Below are positions 8,441 through 16,428 of a DNA stretch of 32,887 nt, in pieces. Position numbers and translations under genes: made by a program. Position 1 is the first letter of the stretch; each line of letters begins with the position of its first letter. The DNA is from Candidatus Onthovivens merdipullorum (lineage in GTDB: Bacteria > Bacillota_I > Bacilli_A > RFN20 > CAG-826), in contig JADIMY010000078.1 in assembly GCA_017694345.1 (NCBI GenBank), forward strand, positions 1 through 32,887, in the 5' to 3' direction. The notes beneath the pieces are model-generated. The model saw only the letters and a list, made by a program, of their open reading frames with translations. It was not told the origin of the DNA and did no database searches.

Positions 8441-8839
8441 TTACCAAATGTAGCAAACGACTTCGCCACCGATATTTTGAGCTCTACAAGCTTTATCGGT
8501 TAATAGTCCTTTACTAGTTGAAATAATAGCGATACCTAAACCTCTAAGAACGCTTGGAATGTGTTTAGCATCGCAGTTAACTCTTAAGCCAGGTTTAGAA
8601 ATTCTTTTTAAGCCAGTGATGACACGAGTTTTATTTTCACCATATCGAAGTGATATAGTTAAAGTCTTTTTATGTTCATCGATACTTTCAACTTTATAAT
8701 CAGTGATGAATCCTTCATCACGGAGAATTTTACAAATAGCAACCTTCATTTTGCTAGAAGGCATCGAAACGCTTTCGTGATATAAAGCATTAGCGTTTCT
8801 AATTCTTGTTAACATATCTGCAATAGGATCTTGATGCAT
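8441..8839 (-). CDS. rpsH: 30S ribosomal protein S8
   Basis: S8 binds the central domain of 16S rRNA and in several bacteria represses the spc genes by binding its own mRNA; no such mRNA site was identified here. The 132-residue protein begins [17 protein letters not shown] and ends with [33 protein letters not shown], both diagnostic. AAGGAGG precedes ATG. Confidence 0.97.
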   Translation of the reverse strand: MHQDPIADMLTRIRNANALYHESVSMPSSKMKVAICKILRDEGFITDYKVESIDEHKKTLTISLRYGENKTRVITGLKRISKPGLRVNCDAKHIPSVLRGLGIAIISTSKGLLTDKACRAQNIGGEVVCYIW

Positions 8840-8851
8840 AATATTACCTCC

Positions 8852-9037
8852 TTACCATGAAGATTTCTTTAGTCCTGGGATCTCACCTTTATAAGCGAGT
8901 TCTCTAAGACAAATTCTACAAAGTCCAAATTTAGAATAGACTGCGTGAGGTCTACCACATCTTTTACAACGGGTATATTCTCTAACTTTAAATTTTTGAG
9001 GTCTTGATTGTTTTACTTTTAAACTTTTTCTAGCCAT
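8852..9037 (-). CDS. rpsN: 30S ribosomal protein S14, zinc-binding type
   Basis: S14 is a 30S head protein. At 61 residues this is the short zinc form (type Z), with two CxxC pairs: CKRCGRPH and CRICLREL. It starts [24 protein letters not shown] and ends IPGLKKSSW, as in other Gram-positives. The long zinc-free paralogue used in zinc limitation is not in this window. AAGGAGC lies before ATG. Confidence 0.97.
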   Translation of the reverse strand: MARKSLKVKQSRPQKFKVREYTRCKRCGRPHAVYSKFGLCRICLRELAYKGEIPGLKKSSW

Positions 9038-9050
9038 AAATTAACGCTCC

Positions 9051-9677
9051 TTATTTACTAAAAGGCATACCTAACTCTTTAAGTAAAGCGTAGGCTTCCT
9101 CATCGGTTCTTGCGGTTGTGACGATTACGACATCAAGTCCTCTTACTTTACCAACTTTATCGTAATCAATTTCAGGAAAGATGAGTTGTTCTTTAACACC
9201 TAAAGTGTAATTACCTCTTCCATCGAAACTATTTTTATTAACACCACGGAAATCACGAACTCTAGGTAAAGCAATTGAGACGAGTTTATCGAAGAATTCA
9301 TACATTCTTACACCACGGAGTGTTACTTTACAACCAATTGATTGACCTTCTCTTAATTTAAAGGTAGCAATTGATTTTTTAGCTTTTGTAATGATAGGTT
9401 TTTGACCAGTAATTAAAGCGAGTTCACTAACTGCTTCATCGAGTCTTTTACTATCACTAGTTGCATCTCCAACACCGATATTTAAGACAATTTTATCAAG
9501 ATGTGGAACTTGCATAATTGATTTATATTCAAACTTTTTCATTAAGTTAGGAGTAATTTCGTTATGAAATTTTTCAAGTAAACGAGTAGTTTTTACTCTT
9601 TGCTTATGTTCTCCTTTTTCTTTCTTTACTTCAGTTTTAGGAGCTCTTACTTTAGCTTTAACTTCTTTTTCTGCCAT
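9051..9677 (-). CDS. rplE: 50S ribosomal protein L5 with charged N-terminal extension
   Basis: L5 links 5S rRNA to the central protuberance and contacts P-site tRNA. At 208 residues it is about 28 longer than usual. The first 28 or so residues ([20 protein letters not shown] and following) are a Lys/Glu/Ala tail. The family domain begins near [29 protein letters not shown]. It continues with [50 protein letters not shown] and ends [15 protein letters not shown] site precedes the chosen ATG, supporting the long form. Confidence 0.96.
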   Translation of the reverse strand: MAEKEVKAKVRAPKTEVKKEKGEHKQRVKTTRLLEKFHNEITPNLMKKFEYKSIMQVPHLDKIVLNIGVGDATSDSKRLDEAVSELALITGQKPIITKAKKSIATFKLREGQSIGCKVTLRGVRMYEFFDKLVSIALPRVRDFRGVNKNSFDGRGNYTLGVKEQLIFPEIDYDKVGKVRGLDVVIVTTARTDEEAYALLKELGMPFSK

Positions 9678-9688
9678 AATCTTCTCCT

Positions 9689-10000
9689 TTACTTAATGAT
9701 CGAGTCGTTAATTTTTTGATAACGAACTTTATTTCCATCTTTATCGAACTTATAGCCAATACGAGTACCTTTTTTAGTTTTATTGTCGTAATACATAACA
9801 TTACTTACATCGATTGGACTATACATTTCAACAATTGAGCCGTTAGGATTTTGTTGAGTAGGTTTTTGATGTTTCTTATGAATATTAACACCCTCGACAA
9901 CTACCTTATTAAGTTTTGGGTAGGCTCTTTGGATGACACCAACTTTACCTTTATCTTTTCCAGCGATAACGACTACTTTATCACCTTTTTTAAGTTTCAT
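9689..10000 (-). CDS. rplX: 50S ribosomal protein L24
   Basis: L24 is one of the two initiator proteins of 50S assembly and lies by the exit tunnel. The 103-residue product has the KOW motif near the N-terminus ([21 protein letters not shown]) followed by [25 protein letters not shown], and the [18 protein letters not shown] segment. GGGAGG precedes ATG. It follows rplN. Confidence 0.96.
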   Translation of the reverse strand: MKLKKGDKVVVIAGKDKGKVGVIQRAYPKLNKVVVEGVNIHKKHQKPTQQNPNGSIVEMYSPIDVSNVMYYDNKTKKGTRIGYKFDKDGNKVRYQKINDSIIK

Positions 10001-10018
10001 ATCCTTATTCCTCCCAGT

Positions 10019-10393
10019 TTATAAAACTTCAGTTGCAAGGGATACAATCTTCATGAATGCATCACCTTTTTCTCTTAATTCACGAGCGACAGGTCCAAAG
10101 ACACGAGTTCCAACTGGTGTCTTATCTTCATTGATGATGACGCAAGCGTTATCATCAAATCTAATAGTAGATCCATCTTTTCTTTGAATAGGATAGCTAG
10201 TTCTTACGATTACTGCTTTAACAACATCGCTTTTTTTAACCTTAGCATTAGGTATAGCATCTTTAACAGCGCATAAAACGATATCACCAACAGAGCAACT
10301 CTTTCTATGGCTACCACCATAGATTCTAAATACTCTTACGCTACGAGCACCAGAATTATCAGCAACTTTTAAATTTGTTTCGGTTTGTATCAT
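10019..10393 (-). CDS. rplN: 50S ribosomal protein L14
   Basis: L14 forms bridges B5 and B8 with 16S rRNA and is the docking site for the silencing factor RsfS. The 124-residue sequence begins [17 protein letters not shown] and contains [26 protein letters not shown] and [15 protein letters not shown], near-invariant in the family. GGAGG occurs 11 bases before ATG. Confidence 0.97.
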   Translation of the reverse strand: MIQTETNLKVADNSGARSVRVFRIYGGSHRKSCSVGDIVLCAVKDAIPNAKVKKSDVVKAVIVRTSYPIQRKDGSTIRFDDNACVIINEDKTPVGTRVFGPVARELREKGDAFMKIVSLATEVL

Positions 10394-10395
10394 AA

Positions 10396-10743
10396 TTACT
10401 TAGCCTCCGTAACAGTTTCTTCTTTAAGAGCTTCTTCTTTATGCTCTTCGTGTAAAACTTCTTCAAGAGCTTCTTCTTCCATTAATTTAATGCTTTCAAG
10501 AGCTTTCTTATCGACACTAACTAATCTAAATCTCTTGGTTTTGCTCATTGGACGGCATTCTTCGATAGTGACAGTATCACCAACTTTTGCAGTTTCAAGT
10601 TCATCATGAGCATAGTATTTACTTCTAAATTGAACTCTCTTTTTATATTTAGGATGTTTTCTATAAGATTCAACTTGGACAACTAATGTCTTTTTGGTGT
10701 TAGCAGCAATGACTACACCTTGAATACGTCTTCTTTTATCCAT
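10396..10743 (-). CDS. rpsQ: 30S ribosomal protein S17 with acidic C-terminal tail
   Basis: S17 is an early 30S assembly protein with an OB fold. The core (about residues 1-84) shows [39 protein letters not shown], and [23 protein letters not shown]. The protein then continues for about 30 residues as a Glu-rich tail ([20 protein letters not shown] and on), making it 115 residues instead of about 85. AAGGAGA precedes ATG. The tail is opposite in character to the basic N-terminal tails of L22 and L5. Confidence 0.95.
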   Translation of the reverse strand: MDKRRRIQGVVIAANTKKTLVVQVESYRKHPKYKKRVQFRSKYYAHDELETAKVGDTVTIEECRPMSKTKRFRLVSVDKKALESIKLMEEEALEEVLHEEHKEEALKEETVTEAK

Positions 10744-10754
10744 AACTTCTCTCC

Positions 10755-10952
10755 TTATTTAATACCGAGTTCTCTTTCTTTAAGAACTGTGTATACACGA
10801 GCAATATCTTTACGGACATTTTTAATTTCACTAGTATTTTCGAGTTGTCCGACAGCTTTCTTTCTTCTTAAATTGAATAATTTTTCTTTTAAGGAGTAAA
10901 TTTGTGAATTTAATTCTTCAGTTGATAATTCTCTAACTTCAGCTATTTTCAT
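10755..10952 (-). CDS. rpmC: 50S ribosomal protein L29
   Basis: L29 sits at the peptide exit next to L23 and helps dock trigger factor and SRP. The 65-residue two-helix protein shows MKIAEVRELSTEELNSQIYSLKEKLFNLRRKKAVGQLENT, then the family motif IKNVRKDIARVYTVLKERE. GGGAGG lies upstream. Order rplP-rpmC-rpsQ is standard. Confidence 0.96.
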   Translation of the reverse strand: MKIAEVRELSTEELNSQIYSLKEKLFNLRRKKAVGQLENTSEIKNVRKDIARVYTVLKERELGIK

Positions 10953-10955
10953 AAA

Positions 10956-11369
10956 CTATTTTTCCTCCCTTTTGATTACTCTTGTTCTAATTGGTAATTT
11001 GTAAGATGCCATACGGAGTGCTTCTTTAGCAACTTCATCTGGAACTCCACCAATTTCGAATAAAACTCTATTTGTTTTAACAACAGCTACCCAATACTCT
11101 GGATTACCTTTACCACTACCCATACGGACTTCAGCAGGTTTTTTAGTTTTTGCTAAGTGTGGGAAGATTCTAATCCAGATCTTTCCTTGTCTTTTGGTAT
11201 ATCTACTTAAGACGACACGGCAAGCTTCGATTTGACGGTCGCTTATATAGTTACCAGTGACAGCTTGGAGACCATATGTACCAAAATCGACAGTGTTACC
11301 AGCTTTTGATAAGCCTTCATATTTGATAATATGTGGTCTTCTATACTTGACTCTTTTTGGTTGTAACAT
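10956..11369 (-). CDS. rplP: 50S ribosomal protein L16
   Basis: L16 is a late assembly protein near the A-site tRNA elbow. The 137-residue length matches. It begins [25 protein letters not shown], and carries [61 protein letters not shown] and the LPIRTRVI end. A GGAG site precedes ATG. The start lies 2 bases after the rpsC stop. Confidence 0.97.
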   Translation of the reverse strand: MLQPKRVKYRRPHIIKYEGLSKAGNTVDFGTYGLQAVTGNYISDRQIEACRVVLSRYTKRQGKIWIRIFPHLAKTKKPAEVRMGSGKGNPEYWVAVVKTNRVLFEIGGVPDEVAKEALRMASYKLPIRTRVIKREEK

Positions 11370-11371
11370 AT

Positions 11372-12046
11372 TTATTCTCCTTTCTTATCACCTTTTGGAC
11401 TCGTTTCAACTTCTCCTCTACAAATCCAAACTTTGACACCGAGTTTTCCATAAGTTGTCATTGCTTCACTTACTGCAAAATCGACATCACTCTTTAAGGT
11501 GTTGATAGACATAATTCCATCTTTATAGCCTTCGCTACGAGCAATATCTGCTCCACCAAGTCTACCACTAACTTCGGTTTTACATCCTTTAGCACCAGCT
11601 TTTCTAACTTGAGAGATAGCTTTCTTTTGAACGATACGGAAACTAGCTCTTTCTTCGAGTTGTTTAGCGATTTGTAAGGAAACAATTTTAGCGTCTAAAG
11701 AAGGTTGTTTAACATCGACGACATCGACTTTTACATCTTCGTTGTGGATAAGTTTAACAAGTTCTTTCTTTAAGGCTTTAATTGTAGCTCCTTCTTGACC
11801 AAGGACGACACCAGGTCTAGCGACAAAGATCATAATTGTAACATGTTGACCTTTATTAGTCTTTTTTCTTTCAATTTCGATATGTGATAAGAAAGCATTT
11901 CTATCGATATGACTTTCAATATATTCACGAATCTTGTTATCTTCGATTAAGAAAGTTGAGTAATCTTTTTTATTAGCAAACCATCTGCTATTCCAATTTT
12001 TATTAATTCCAACTCTCATTCCTACTGGATTAACTTTTTGTCCCAT
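11372..12046 (-). CDS. rpsC: 30S ribosomal protein S3
   Basis: S3 forms the mRNA entry tunnel with S4 and S5 and helps unwind mRNA structure. At 224 residues it has full length. It starts [23 protein letters not shown] and includes the KH domain with [18 protein letters not shown]. The C-terminal domain has [24 protein letters not shown] and [18 protein letters not shown] precedes ATG. Confidence 0.97.
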   Translation of the reverse strand: MGQKVNPVGMRVGINKNWNSRWFANKKDYSTFLIEDNKIREYIESHIDRNAFLSHIEIERKKTNKGQHVTIMIFVARPGVVLGQEGATIKALKKELVKLIHNEDVKVDVVDVKQPSLDAKIVSLQIAKQLEERASFRIVQKKAISQVRKAGAKGCKTEVSGRLGGADIARSEGYKDGIMSINTLKSDVDFAVSEAMTTYGKLGVKVWICRGEVETSPKGDKKGE

Positions 12047-12059
12047 AGTTTCACCTCTC

Positions 12060-12653
12060 TTAATCTCTTTCTTTTAAAGTGACATAGATGTTACTAAATC
12101 TTTTTACTAAGCCACTTGCACTACCTTTAGCTCTTGGTAAGTATCTTTTCATCTTGACACTATCACCAACCATAATTTCACTAACATATAACTTGTCTCC
12201 GTTCATATTGAAGTTATTAGTAGCATTAGCATAAGCACTTTTAATGACTTTACTAACCATTACACAAGCTTTTTTATGAACATTTGCTAAGATAGCAAGA
12301 GCTTCATCGACATCCTTATTTCTTACTAGATTTACGACTAAGCGTGCTTTTCTTGGAGTAACTTTGACATTTAAGGCACTAGCTTTGGATTCAGTTCTTT
12401 TTGGTTTAGCTTCTTCGACAACTTTTTTCTTTTTCTTAGAAACCTTTTCTTCTTTAACTTCAGGTGCTTTAACTTCTTCACTAGCTTTTTTAGTCTTTCT
12501 TGGTTTTTTAGTTTCGACTACTTCACTAGTTTCTTTTACTTCTTCTTTTGGAGCTTTAGCTACTCTTTTACGAGTTACTTTCTTTTCAGTTTCTTTTACT
12601 TCTTCGCTAACTTCTTTTTTAGCTCTTTTTGTAACTTTCTTTTCTTCAGCCAT
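12060..12653 (-). CDS. rplV: 50S ribosomal protein L22 with long charged N-terminal extension
   Basis: L22 lines the peptide exit tunnel with its beta-hairpin. I choose the ATG giving MAEEKKVTKRAKK (197 residues) because GGAGG lies 8 bases before it; an in-frame ATG 15 bases upstream overlaps that site and the rpsS stop. The first 85 or so residues are a low-complexity Lys/Glu/Val tail built of KEEVKET- and KKVTRKR-like units. The L22 core begins at ASALNVKVTPRKARLVVNLVRNK and ends near RAKGSASGLVKRFSNIYVTLKE. The usual length is about 110. Confidence 0.95.
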   Translation of the reverse strand: MAEEKKVTKRAKKEVSEEVKETEKKVTRKRVAKAPKEEVKETSEVVETKKPRKTKKASEEVKAPEVKEEKVSKKKKKVVEEAKPKRTESKASALNVKVTPRKARLVVNLVRNKDVDEALAILANVHKKACVMVSKVIKSAYANATNNFNMNGDKLYVSEIMVGDSVKMKRYLPRAKGSASGLVKRFSNIYVTLKERD

Positions 12654-12667
12654 TAGCTTTTCCTCCA

Positions 12668-12976
12668 TTACTTCTTAATGCCTGCAGCAGCTTTAGCAGC
12701 AGCTTTATCTTCAGCATTATTTCCAAAGTGTCCTTTATAGGTTCTAGTTGGAGCAAACTCACCGAGTTTGTGTCCAACCATATCTTCAGTAACATAGACT
12801 GTAATAAAGGCGTGACCATTATAAACAGCGAAAGTATGTTCGACAAATTCTGGGAAAATTGTACTTCTTCTAGACCAGGTTTTGATGACTTCTTTTTTGT
12901 TAACTTTATTTAAAGCTTCAACTTTTTTCATCAAGCTTTCATCAACGAATGGTCCTTTTTTTAAACTTCTTGACAT
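12668..12976 (-). CDS. rpsS: 30S ribosomal protein S19
   Basis: S19 binds with S13 in the 30S head close to the tRNA sites. The 102-residue protein begins [19 protein letters not shown], then [53 protein letters not shown] is the full family signature (read in parts from about residue 32 to 84). The last 15 residues are alanine/lysine-rich. A GGAG site precedes ATG. Confidence 0.97.
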   Translation of the reverse strand: MSRSLKKGPFVDESLMKKVEALNKVNKKEVIKTWSRRSTIFPEFVEHTFAVYNGHAFITVYVTEDMVGHKLGEFAPTRTYKGHFGNNAEDKAAAKAAAGIKK

Positions 12977-12990
12977 AGCGTTCTCCTTTA

Positions 12991-13824
12991 TTACTTACCA
13001 TTTCTTCTTCTAATAATTAATTTAGTAGAAGCTTTCTTATTCTTACGAGTCTTAACTCCAAGAGCTCTTTTACCCCAAGGGGTTCTTGGTGCATCACGAC
13101 CGACAGGACATTTACCTTCACCACCACCATGTGGGTGATCAGTTGGGTTCATAGCACTACCTCTAACGGTAGGTCTAATTCCTAAATATCTTGATTTTCC
13201 AGCTTTTCCTAAATTTACTAAGCTATAGTCTTCATTTCCAACTACACCAATCGTTGCTTTACAAGTTCCTAAGATTTTTCTCATCTCACCACTTTGAAGT
13301 CTAACGATGACATATTTTCCTTCTTTACCAAGGATTTGTGCACTACATCCAGCACTTCTACAAAGTTGACCACCTTTTTTTGGAGTAAGTTCAACATTAT
13401 GAACGAATGTACCTTCAGGAATGTTATTGAGTAACATTGCATTACCCGTTACGATATCGCAAGTTTCTCCACTCACGATTTTATCACCGACTTTAAGTCC
13501 TTTTGGTTGGATGATATATCTTTTTTCTCCATCAACATAATGGATTAAAGCGATATTAGCATTTCTATTTGGATCGTATTCAATTGCGAATACTTTTCCA
13601 ACTACTCCATCCTTATCTCTTTTAAAATCGATAATTCTATATTTTCTTTTGTTTCCTCCACCGATATGGCGAGTTGTAATAACACCTTGGTTATTTCTTC
13701 CACCAGTTTTCTTTAAGGTAACGAGTAAACTTTTTTCAGGAGTAGATTTTGTGATCTCTTCCATAGAGATGGTTGTCATTGCTCTACGAGAAGGAGTATA
13801 TGGTTTATAACTTTTTACTGGCAT
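12991..13824 (-). CDS. rplB: 50S ribosomal protein L2
   Basis: L2 is required for subunit joining and shapes the peptidyl transferase centre. The 277-residue product has the typical start [37 protein letters not shown], the [17 protein letters not shown] turn and the C-terminal [20 protein letters not shown], which includes the functionally important HPHGGGEG histidine. It ends [19 protein letters not shown]. An AGGAGA site precedes ATG. Confidence 0.98.
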   Translation of the reverse strand: MPVKSYKPYTPSRRAMTTISMEEITKSTPEKSLLVTLKKTGGRNNQGVITTRHIGGGNKRKYRIIDFKRDKDGVVGKVFAIEYDPNRNANIALIHYVDGEKRYIIQPKGLKVGDKIVSGETCDIVTGNAMLLNNIPEGTFVHNVELTPKKGGQLCRSAGCSAQILGKEGKYVIVRLQSGEMRKILGTCKATIGVVGNEDYSLVNLGKAGKSRYLGIRPTVRGSAMNPTDHPHGGGEGKCPVGRDAPRTPWGKRALGVKTRKNKKASTKLIIRRRNGK

Positions 13825-13851
13825 AATATTTCTCCTATATGTAAGTTAACT

Positions 13852-14199
13852 TTATTCTTTGAATAAGTCGATTGCTTCGCCACTAGCTAAAGTAATAATA
13901 GCTTTTTTATAACCTGGGAGAGTTCCTTTATATCTACTTCCACGGGTTACAGTTTTACTTTTAGCGTGAGATGTTTGAACACCGATAACTTTAACATTAT
14001 AGATGTGTTCAATAGCTTTCTTTATAGCAATCTTATTAGCGTCACTTTTAACAATAAAGGTTGCTTTATTGTTTTCTTGAGACATCGTCATTGATTTTTC
14101 AGTAATAAGAGGTTCAATAATGATATCGAAATCGTTTGCAGTACCTTTTTTTACTTCATTTACAACTTCAGGAGTTGTAACTTTTGCTTTTCTTGGCAT
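13852..14199 (-). CDS. rplW: 50S ribosomal protein L23
   Basis: L23 at the exit tunnel is the docking point for trigger factor and SRP. The core begins near DFDIIIEPLITEKSM (about residue 23) and has KATFIVKSDANKIAIKKAIEHIYNVKVIGVQT and GSRYKGTLPGYKKAIITL. About 20 residues precede the usual start (MPRKAKVTTPEVVNEVKKG), a milder version of the tails seen on S5, L5 and L22. AAAGGAGG precedes ATG; the start overlaps the rplD stop. Confidence 0.96.
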   Translation of the reverse strand: MPRKAKVTTPEVVNEVKKGTANDFDIIIEPLITEKSMTMSQENNKATFIVKSDANKIAIKKAIEHIYNVKVIGVQTSHAKSKTVTRGSRYKGTLPGYKKAIITLASGEAIDLFKE

Positions 14200-14843
14200 T
14201 ATTTAGTTTCCTCCTTTACTTTGTTAATACTATTTTCAAATCCTTTTAAATCTTCTTTAACAAAGATTAAGGCTTCAGTATTTAAGATATCGTAGACGCT
14301 TAAGTTTCCAATAAATCTATTGATTAAATTTGGAAGGTTACGACTTGCTCTAAGGACAAGTGAATCGTCTCTAACTAAGGTAACTTTTTTATTTTCAAGT
14401 TTGAGAGCCTTTAATAATTCACTCATTTCTTTAGTTTGTCCATTTACTTTAAGTTCATCTAAGACATAGATGTGTTCTTTTCCTAAACTTGATAAGGCAC
14501 TCTTAATAGCTAATGTATGAGCTTTTTTATTTTGTCTAAGTTTGAAGTTTTGTTCTCCTTTAGGTCCAAAGACATTTCCGCCTCCAACCCAGATAGGTGA
14601 ACGGGTGCTTCCAGCTCTAGCTCTACCAGTTCCTTTTTGTCTCCAAGGTTTTTTACCACCACCACTTACTTCAGCTCTTGTTTTAGTTTTAGCGGTTGCT
14701 TGACGACGATTTGCCATATAAGTGGTAACTGCATCAAACATTACTTGGTTATTCACTTCGTGAGCGAAGATATCTTTACTAACGCTAACTGTAGAAGTTT
14801 TTTCGCCTTTTAGGTTATATACATTTAATTTAATTGATTCCAT
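14199..14843 (-). CDS. rplD: 50S ribosomal protein L4
   Basis: L4 reaches into the exit tunnel constriction; in some bacteria it represses the S10 operon. The 214-residue protein shows NRRQATAKTKTRAEVSGGGKKPWRQKGTGRARAGSTRSPIWVGGGNVFGPK (about residues 46-95), the family's hallmark basic loop, and the C-terminal NVYDILNTEALIF-like segment (here LSVYDILNTEALIFVKE). GGAGG precedes ATG. The order rplC-rplD-rplW is standard. Confidence 0.97.
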   Translation of the reverse strand: MESIKLNVYNLKGEKTSTVSVSKDIFAHEVNNQVMFDAVTTYMANRRQATAKTKTRAEVSGGGKKPWRQKGTGRARAGSTRSPIWVGGGNVFGPKGEQNFKLRQNKKAHTLAIKSALSSLGKEHIYVLDELKVNGQTKEMSELLKALKLENKKVTLVRDDSLVLRASRNLPNLINRFIGNLSVYDILNTEALIFVKEDLKGFENSINKVKEETK

Positions 14844-14857
14844 ATAACGACCTCCTA

Positions 14858-15565
14858 TTAATTAGCACTAGCTTCTGTAGCTTCAGCTTTAGGAGTTCTA
14901 TCGATTAATGTTTTAATTGCTTCGACATTTCCTCTTTGAGCTTTAATTGCACTTCTAATCATAACGATGGATTTTTTAGGTCCTGGGACACCACCACTAA
15001 CTAAGATATAGTTTTTAGTTGCATCAACTTTAACAATTCTTTGATTTAAGACTGTTGCACTTTGATTACCCATATGTCCAGCCATCTTTTTACCAGGGAT
15101 GACACGGTTATTACAACGACCATTATTAGCAAATGATCCTTGACCTCTATGGTAACCAGATCCATGTCCTTTAGGTCCTATTGTGTGACCCCATCTTTTA
15201 ATAACACCAGCGTATCCTCTACCTTTACTAGTTCCTATAACATCGATAACTTCACCGACTTGGAATAAATCAGCTTTAATTTCATTACCGACTTCGAACT
15301 TGAGCATTTCATCACCTTTAAGTTCATATAAATGTTCTTTAGTAGGAACACCGGCTTTTCTATAAATTCCTTTTAAAGGATTTGTTACTCTACTTTCTTT
15401 TTTATCTTCGTAGCCAACTTGAACTGCTTCATAGCCATCACGATCTAAAGTTTTCTTTAAAGTAACAACATTAGGTAAGACTTCGATAACAGTGACAGCA
15501 TACATTGTACCGTCTTCTGCGTATAATTGAGTCATTCCCATTTTACGACCAATGATACTTTTCAT
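14858..15565 (-). CDS. rplC: 50S ribosomal protein L3
   Basis: L3 is an initiator of 50S assembly near the peptidyl transferase centre. I choose the ATG giving MKSIIGRKMGMTQLY (235 residues): AGGAGG lies 8 bases upstream, and a longer in-frame start would run back across the end of rpsJ. The tip region KGRGYAGVIKRWG, GHGSGYHRG and GHMGNQSATVLNQRIVKVD is conserved. About 10 extra residues (PKAEATEASAN) form a short alanine/glutamate tail at the C-terminus. Confidence 0.96.
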   Translation of the reverse strand: MKSIIGRKMGMTQLYAEDGTMYAVTVIEVLPNVVTLKKTLDRDGYEAVQVGYEDKKESRVTNPLKGIYRKAGVPTKEHLYELKGDEMLKFEVGNEIKADLFQVGEVIDVIGTSKGRGYAGVIKRWGHTIGPKGHGSGYHRGQGSFANNGRCNNRVIPGKKMAGHMGNQSATVLNQRIVKVDATKNYILVSGGVPGPKKSIVMIRSAIKAQRGNVEAIKTLIDRTPKAEATEASAN

Positions 15566-15578
15566 CACTCTTACCTCC

Positions 15579-15890
15579 TTATAATTTGATATCGATATCG
15601 ACACCACTTGGAAGATCTAATTTTCTAAGGGCTTCAATCGTGTCACTATTTGGACTAACGATATCGATAAGTCTCTTATGTGTTCTAATTTCAAATTGTT
15701 CACGAGAATCTTTATTTATATGAACAGCTCTAAGGATTGTTACTACTTCTCTTTCGGTTGGAAGAGGAATAGGACCAACAACTCCTGCACCAGTTTTAGT
15801 AATTGCACCGACAATCTTTTCAACTGCAAAGTCTAATACTCTGTGGTCATAAGCTTGTAAGCGAACTCTAATCTTCTTAACTTTTGCCAT
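15579..15890 (-). CDS. rpsJ: 30S ribosomal protein S10
   Basis: S10 is a 30S head protein, also known as NusE, which joins antitermination complexes. The 103-residue product has [62 protein letters not shown], and ends [11 protein letters not shown]; this is the complete family profile. AAAGGAG lies 8 bases before ATG. It is the first gene of the S10-spc-alpha unit, behind the promoter and leader described here. Confidence 0.97.
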   Translation of the reverse strand: MAKVKKIRVRLQAYDHRVLDFAVEKIVGAITKTGAGVVGPIPLPTEREVVTILRAVHINKDSREQFEIRTHKRLIDIVSPNSDTIEALRKLDLPSGVDIDIKL

Positions 15891-16006
15891 GAATTTTCTC
15901 CTTTCTTAACAGGCCTTGTAGCTACTTCTTGTAAGTTACCTGATAACCCTTCATGACAACGCCTGTGGGTGTATCAGCAATCTTCCATATCAACATAGCC
16001 GTCAGC
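15891..16006 (-). promoter_or_regulatory. Structured leader of the S10 operon with candidate pseudoknot
   Basis: The roughly 115-base untranslated leader folds into a bulged 10-bp stem (15967-15977 with 15940-15949; bulge at 15971). Its loop sequence ACAGGC (minus strand, from 15966 to 15961) is exactly complementary to GCCTGT (from 15914 to 15909), four bases before the Shine-Dalgarno. That would make a pseudoknot next to the ribosome-binding site. An S10 leader autoregulatory RNA has been predicted in Firmicutes; whether this matches that model was not tested. No U-run terminator is visible, so translational control is more likely than attenuation. Confidence 0.55.
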
Positions 16007-16012
16007 GTTAAA

Positions 16013-16041
16013 ATAATACATAATCGTACTTTTTAAGTCAA
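16013..16041 (-). promoter_or_regulatory. Consensus sigma-70/sigma-A promoter of the S10 operon
   Basis: On the minus strand TTGACT (16036-16041), a 17-base spacer and TATTAT (16013-16018) make a near-perfect housekeeping promoter. Transcription should begin near 16006. Confidence 0.85.
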
Positions 16042-16171
16042 TAAGAAATTTCTACTAAAAATTATTAAGAAAATTTAGTATATCTCTTTTTACAACTTCT
16101 TTACAAAATTTTACCTCTTCTTGGTTTTCGATTTACATATTAAATATAGAATAATTAAAAGAAGGTTTACT

Positions 16172-16330
16172 ATGAAAAAAAGGTTTATATTAAAAAGCTC
16201 AACTAGAATCGAAACAACTTTTAATAAACATCTTAATTTTGCTTATTATTATATAAATAGATATAAGATTAATTCTTATGGTTTTCGTGTTCTAATAAAT
16301 TTAGAAGATTTTCATATAAACTATTTTTAA
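16172..16330 (+). CDS. Doubtful small basic ORF, 52 residues
   Basis: An ATG with GAAGG 6 bases upstream opens a 52-codon frame: MKKRFILKSSTRIETTFNKH at the start, then a Tyr/Asn-rich part (about residues 21-40) and an end HINYF. It is basic, has no cysteine, no clear signal peptide or membrane segment, and I do not recognise it. It lies divergently from the S10 promoter and 98 bases before the ABC transporter pseudogene. The ribosome-binding site favours a gene; the lack of any known fold and the AT-rich context make a chance frame quite possible. Confidence 0.3.
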   Translation: MKKRFILKSSTRIETTFNKHLNFAYYYINRYKINSYGFRVLINLEDFHINYF

Positions 16331-16428
16331 AAAATATTAACTTAAAATAAACCAATGCATTAAAAAAATTTAATCACACATATAAATAATATAATTGAAT
16401 AAATATATTAAAAACAGGTAAATTAAAA

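Noticed and set aside
12364-12678. Open frame antisense to rplV with long Ser/Thr/Phe-rich product
   Set aside because: It mirrors the Lys/Glu-rich L22 tail on the other strand, has no ribosome-binding site, and L22 is certain.
16121-16171. Upstream TTG start for the small ORF after the S10 promoter
   Set aside because: No ribosome-binding site near the TTG, whereas the ATG at 16172 has GAAGG at good spacing.
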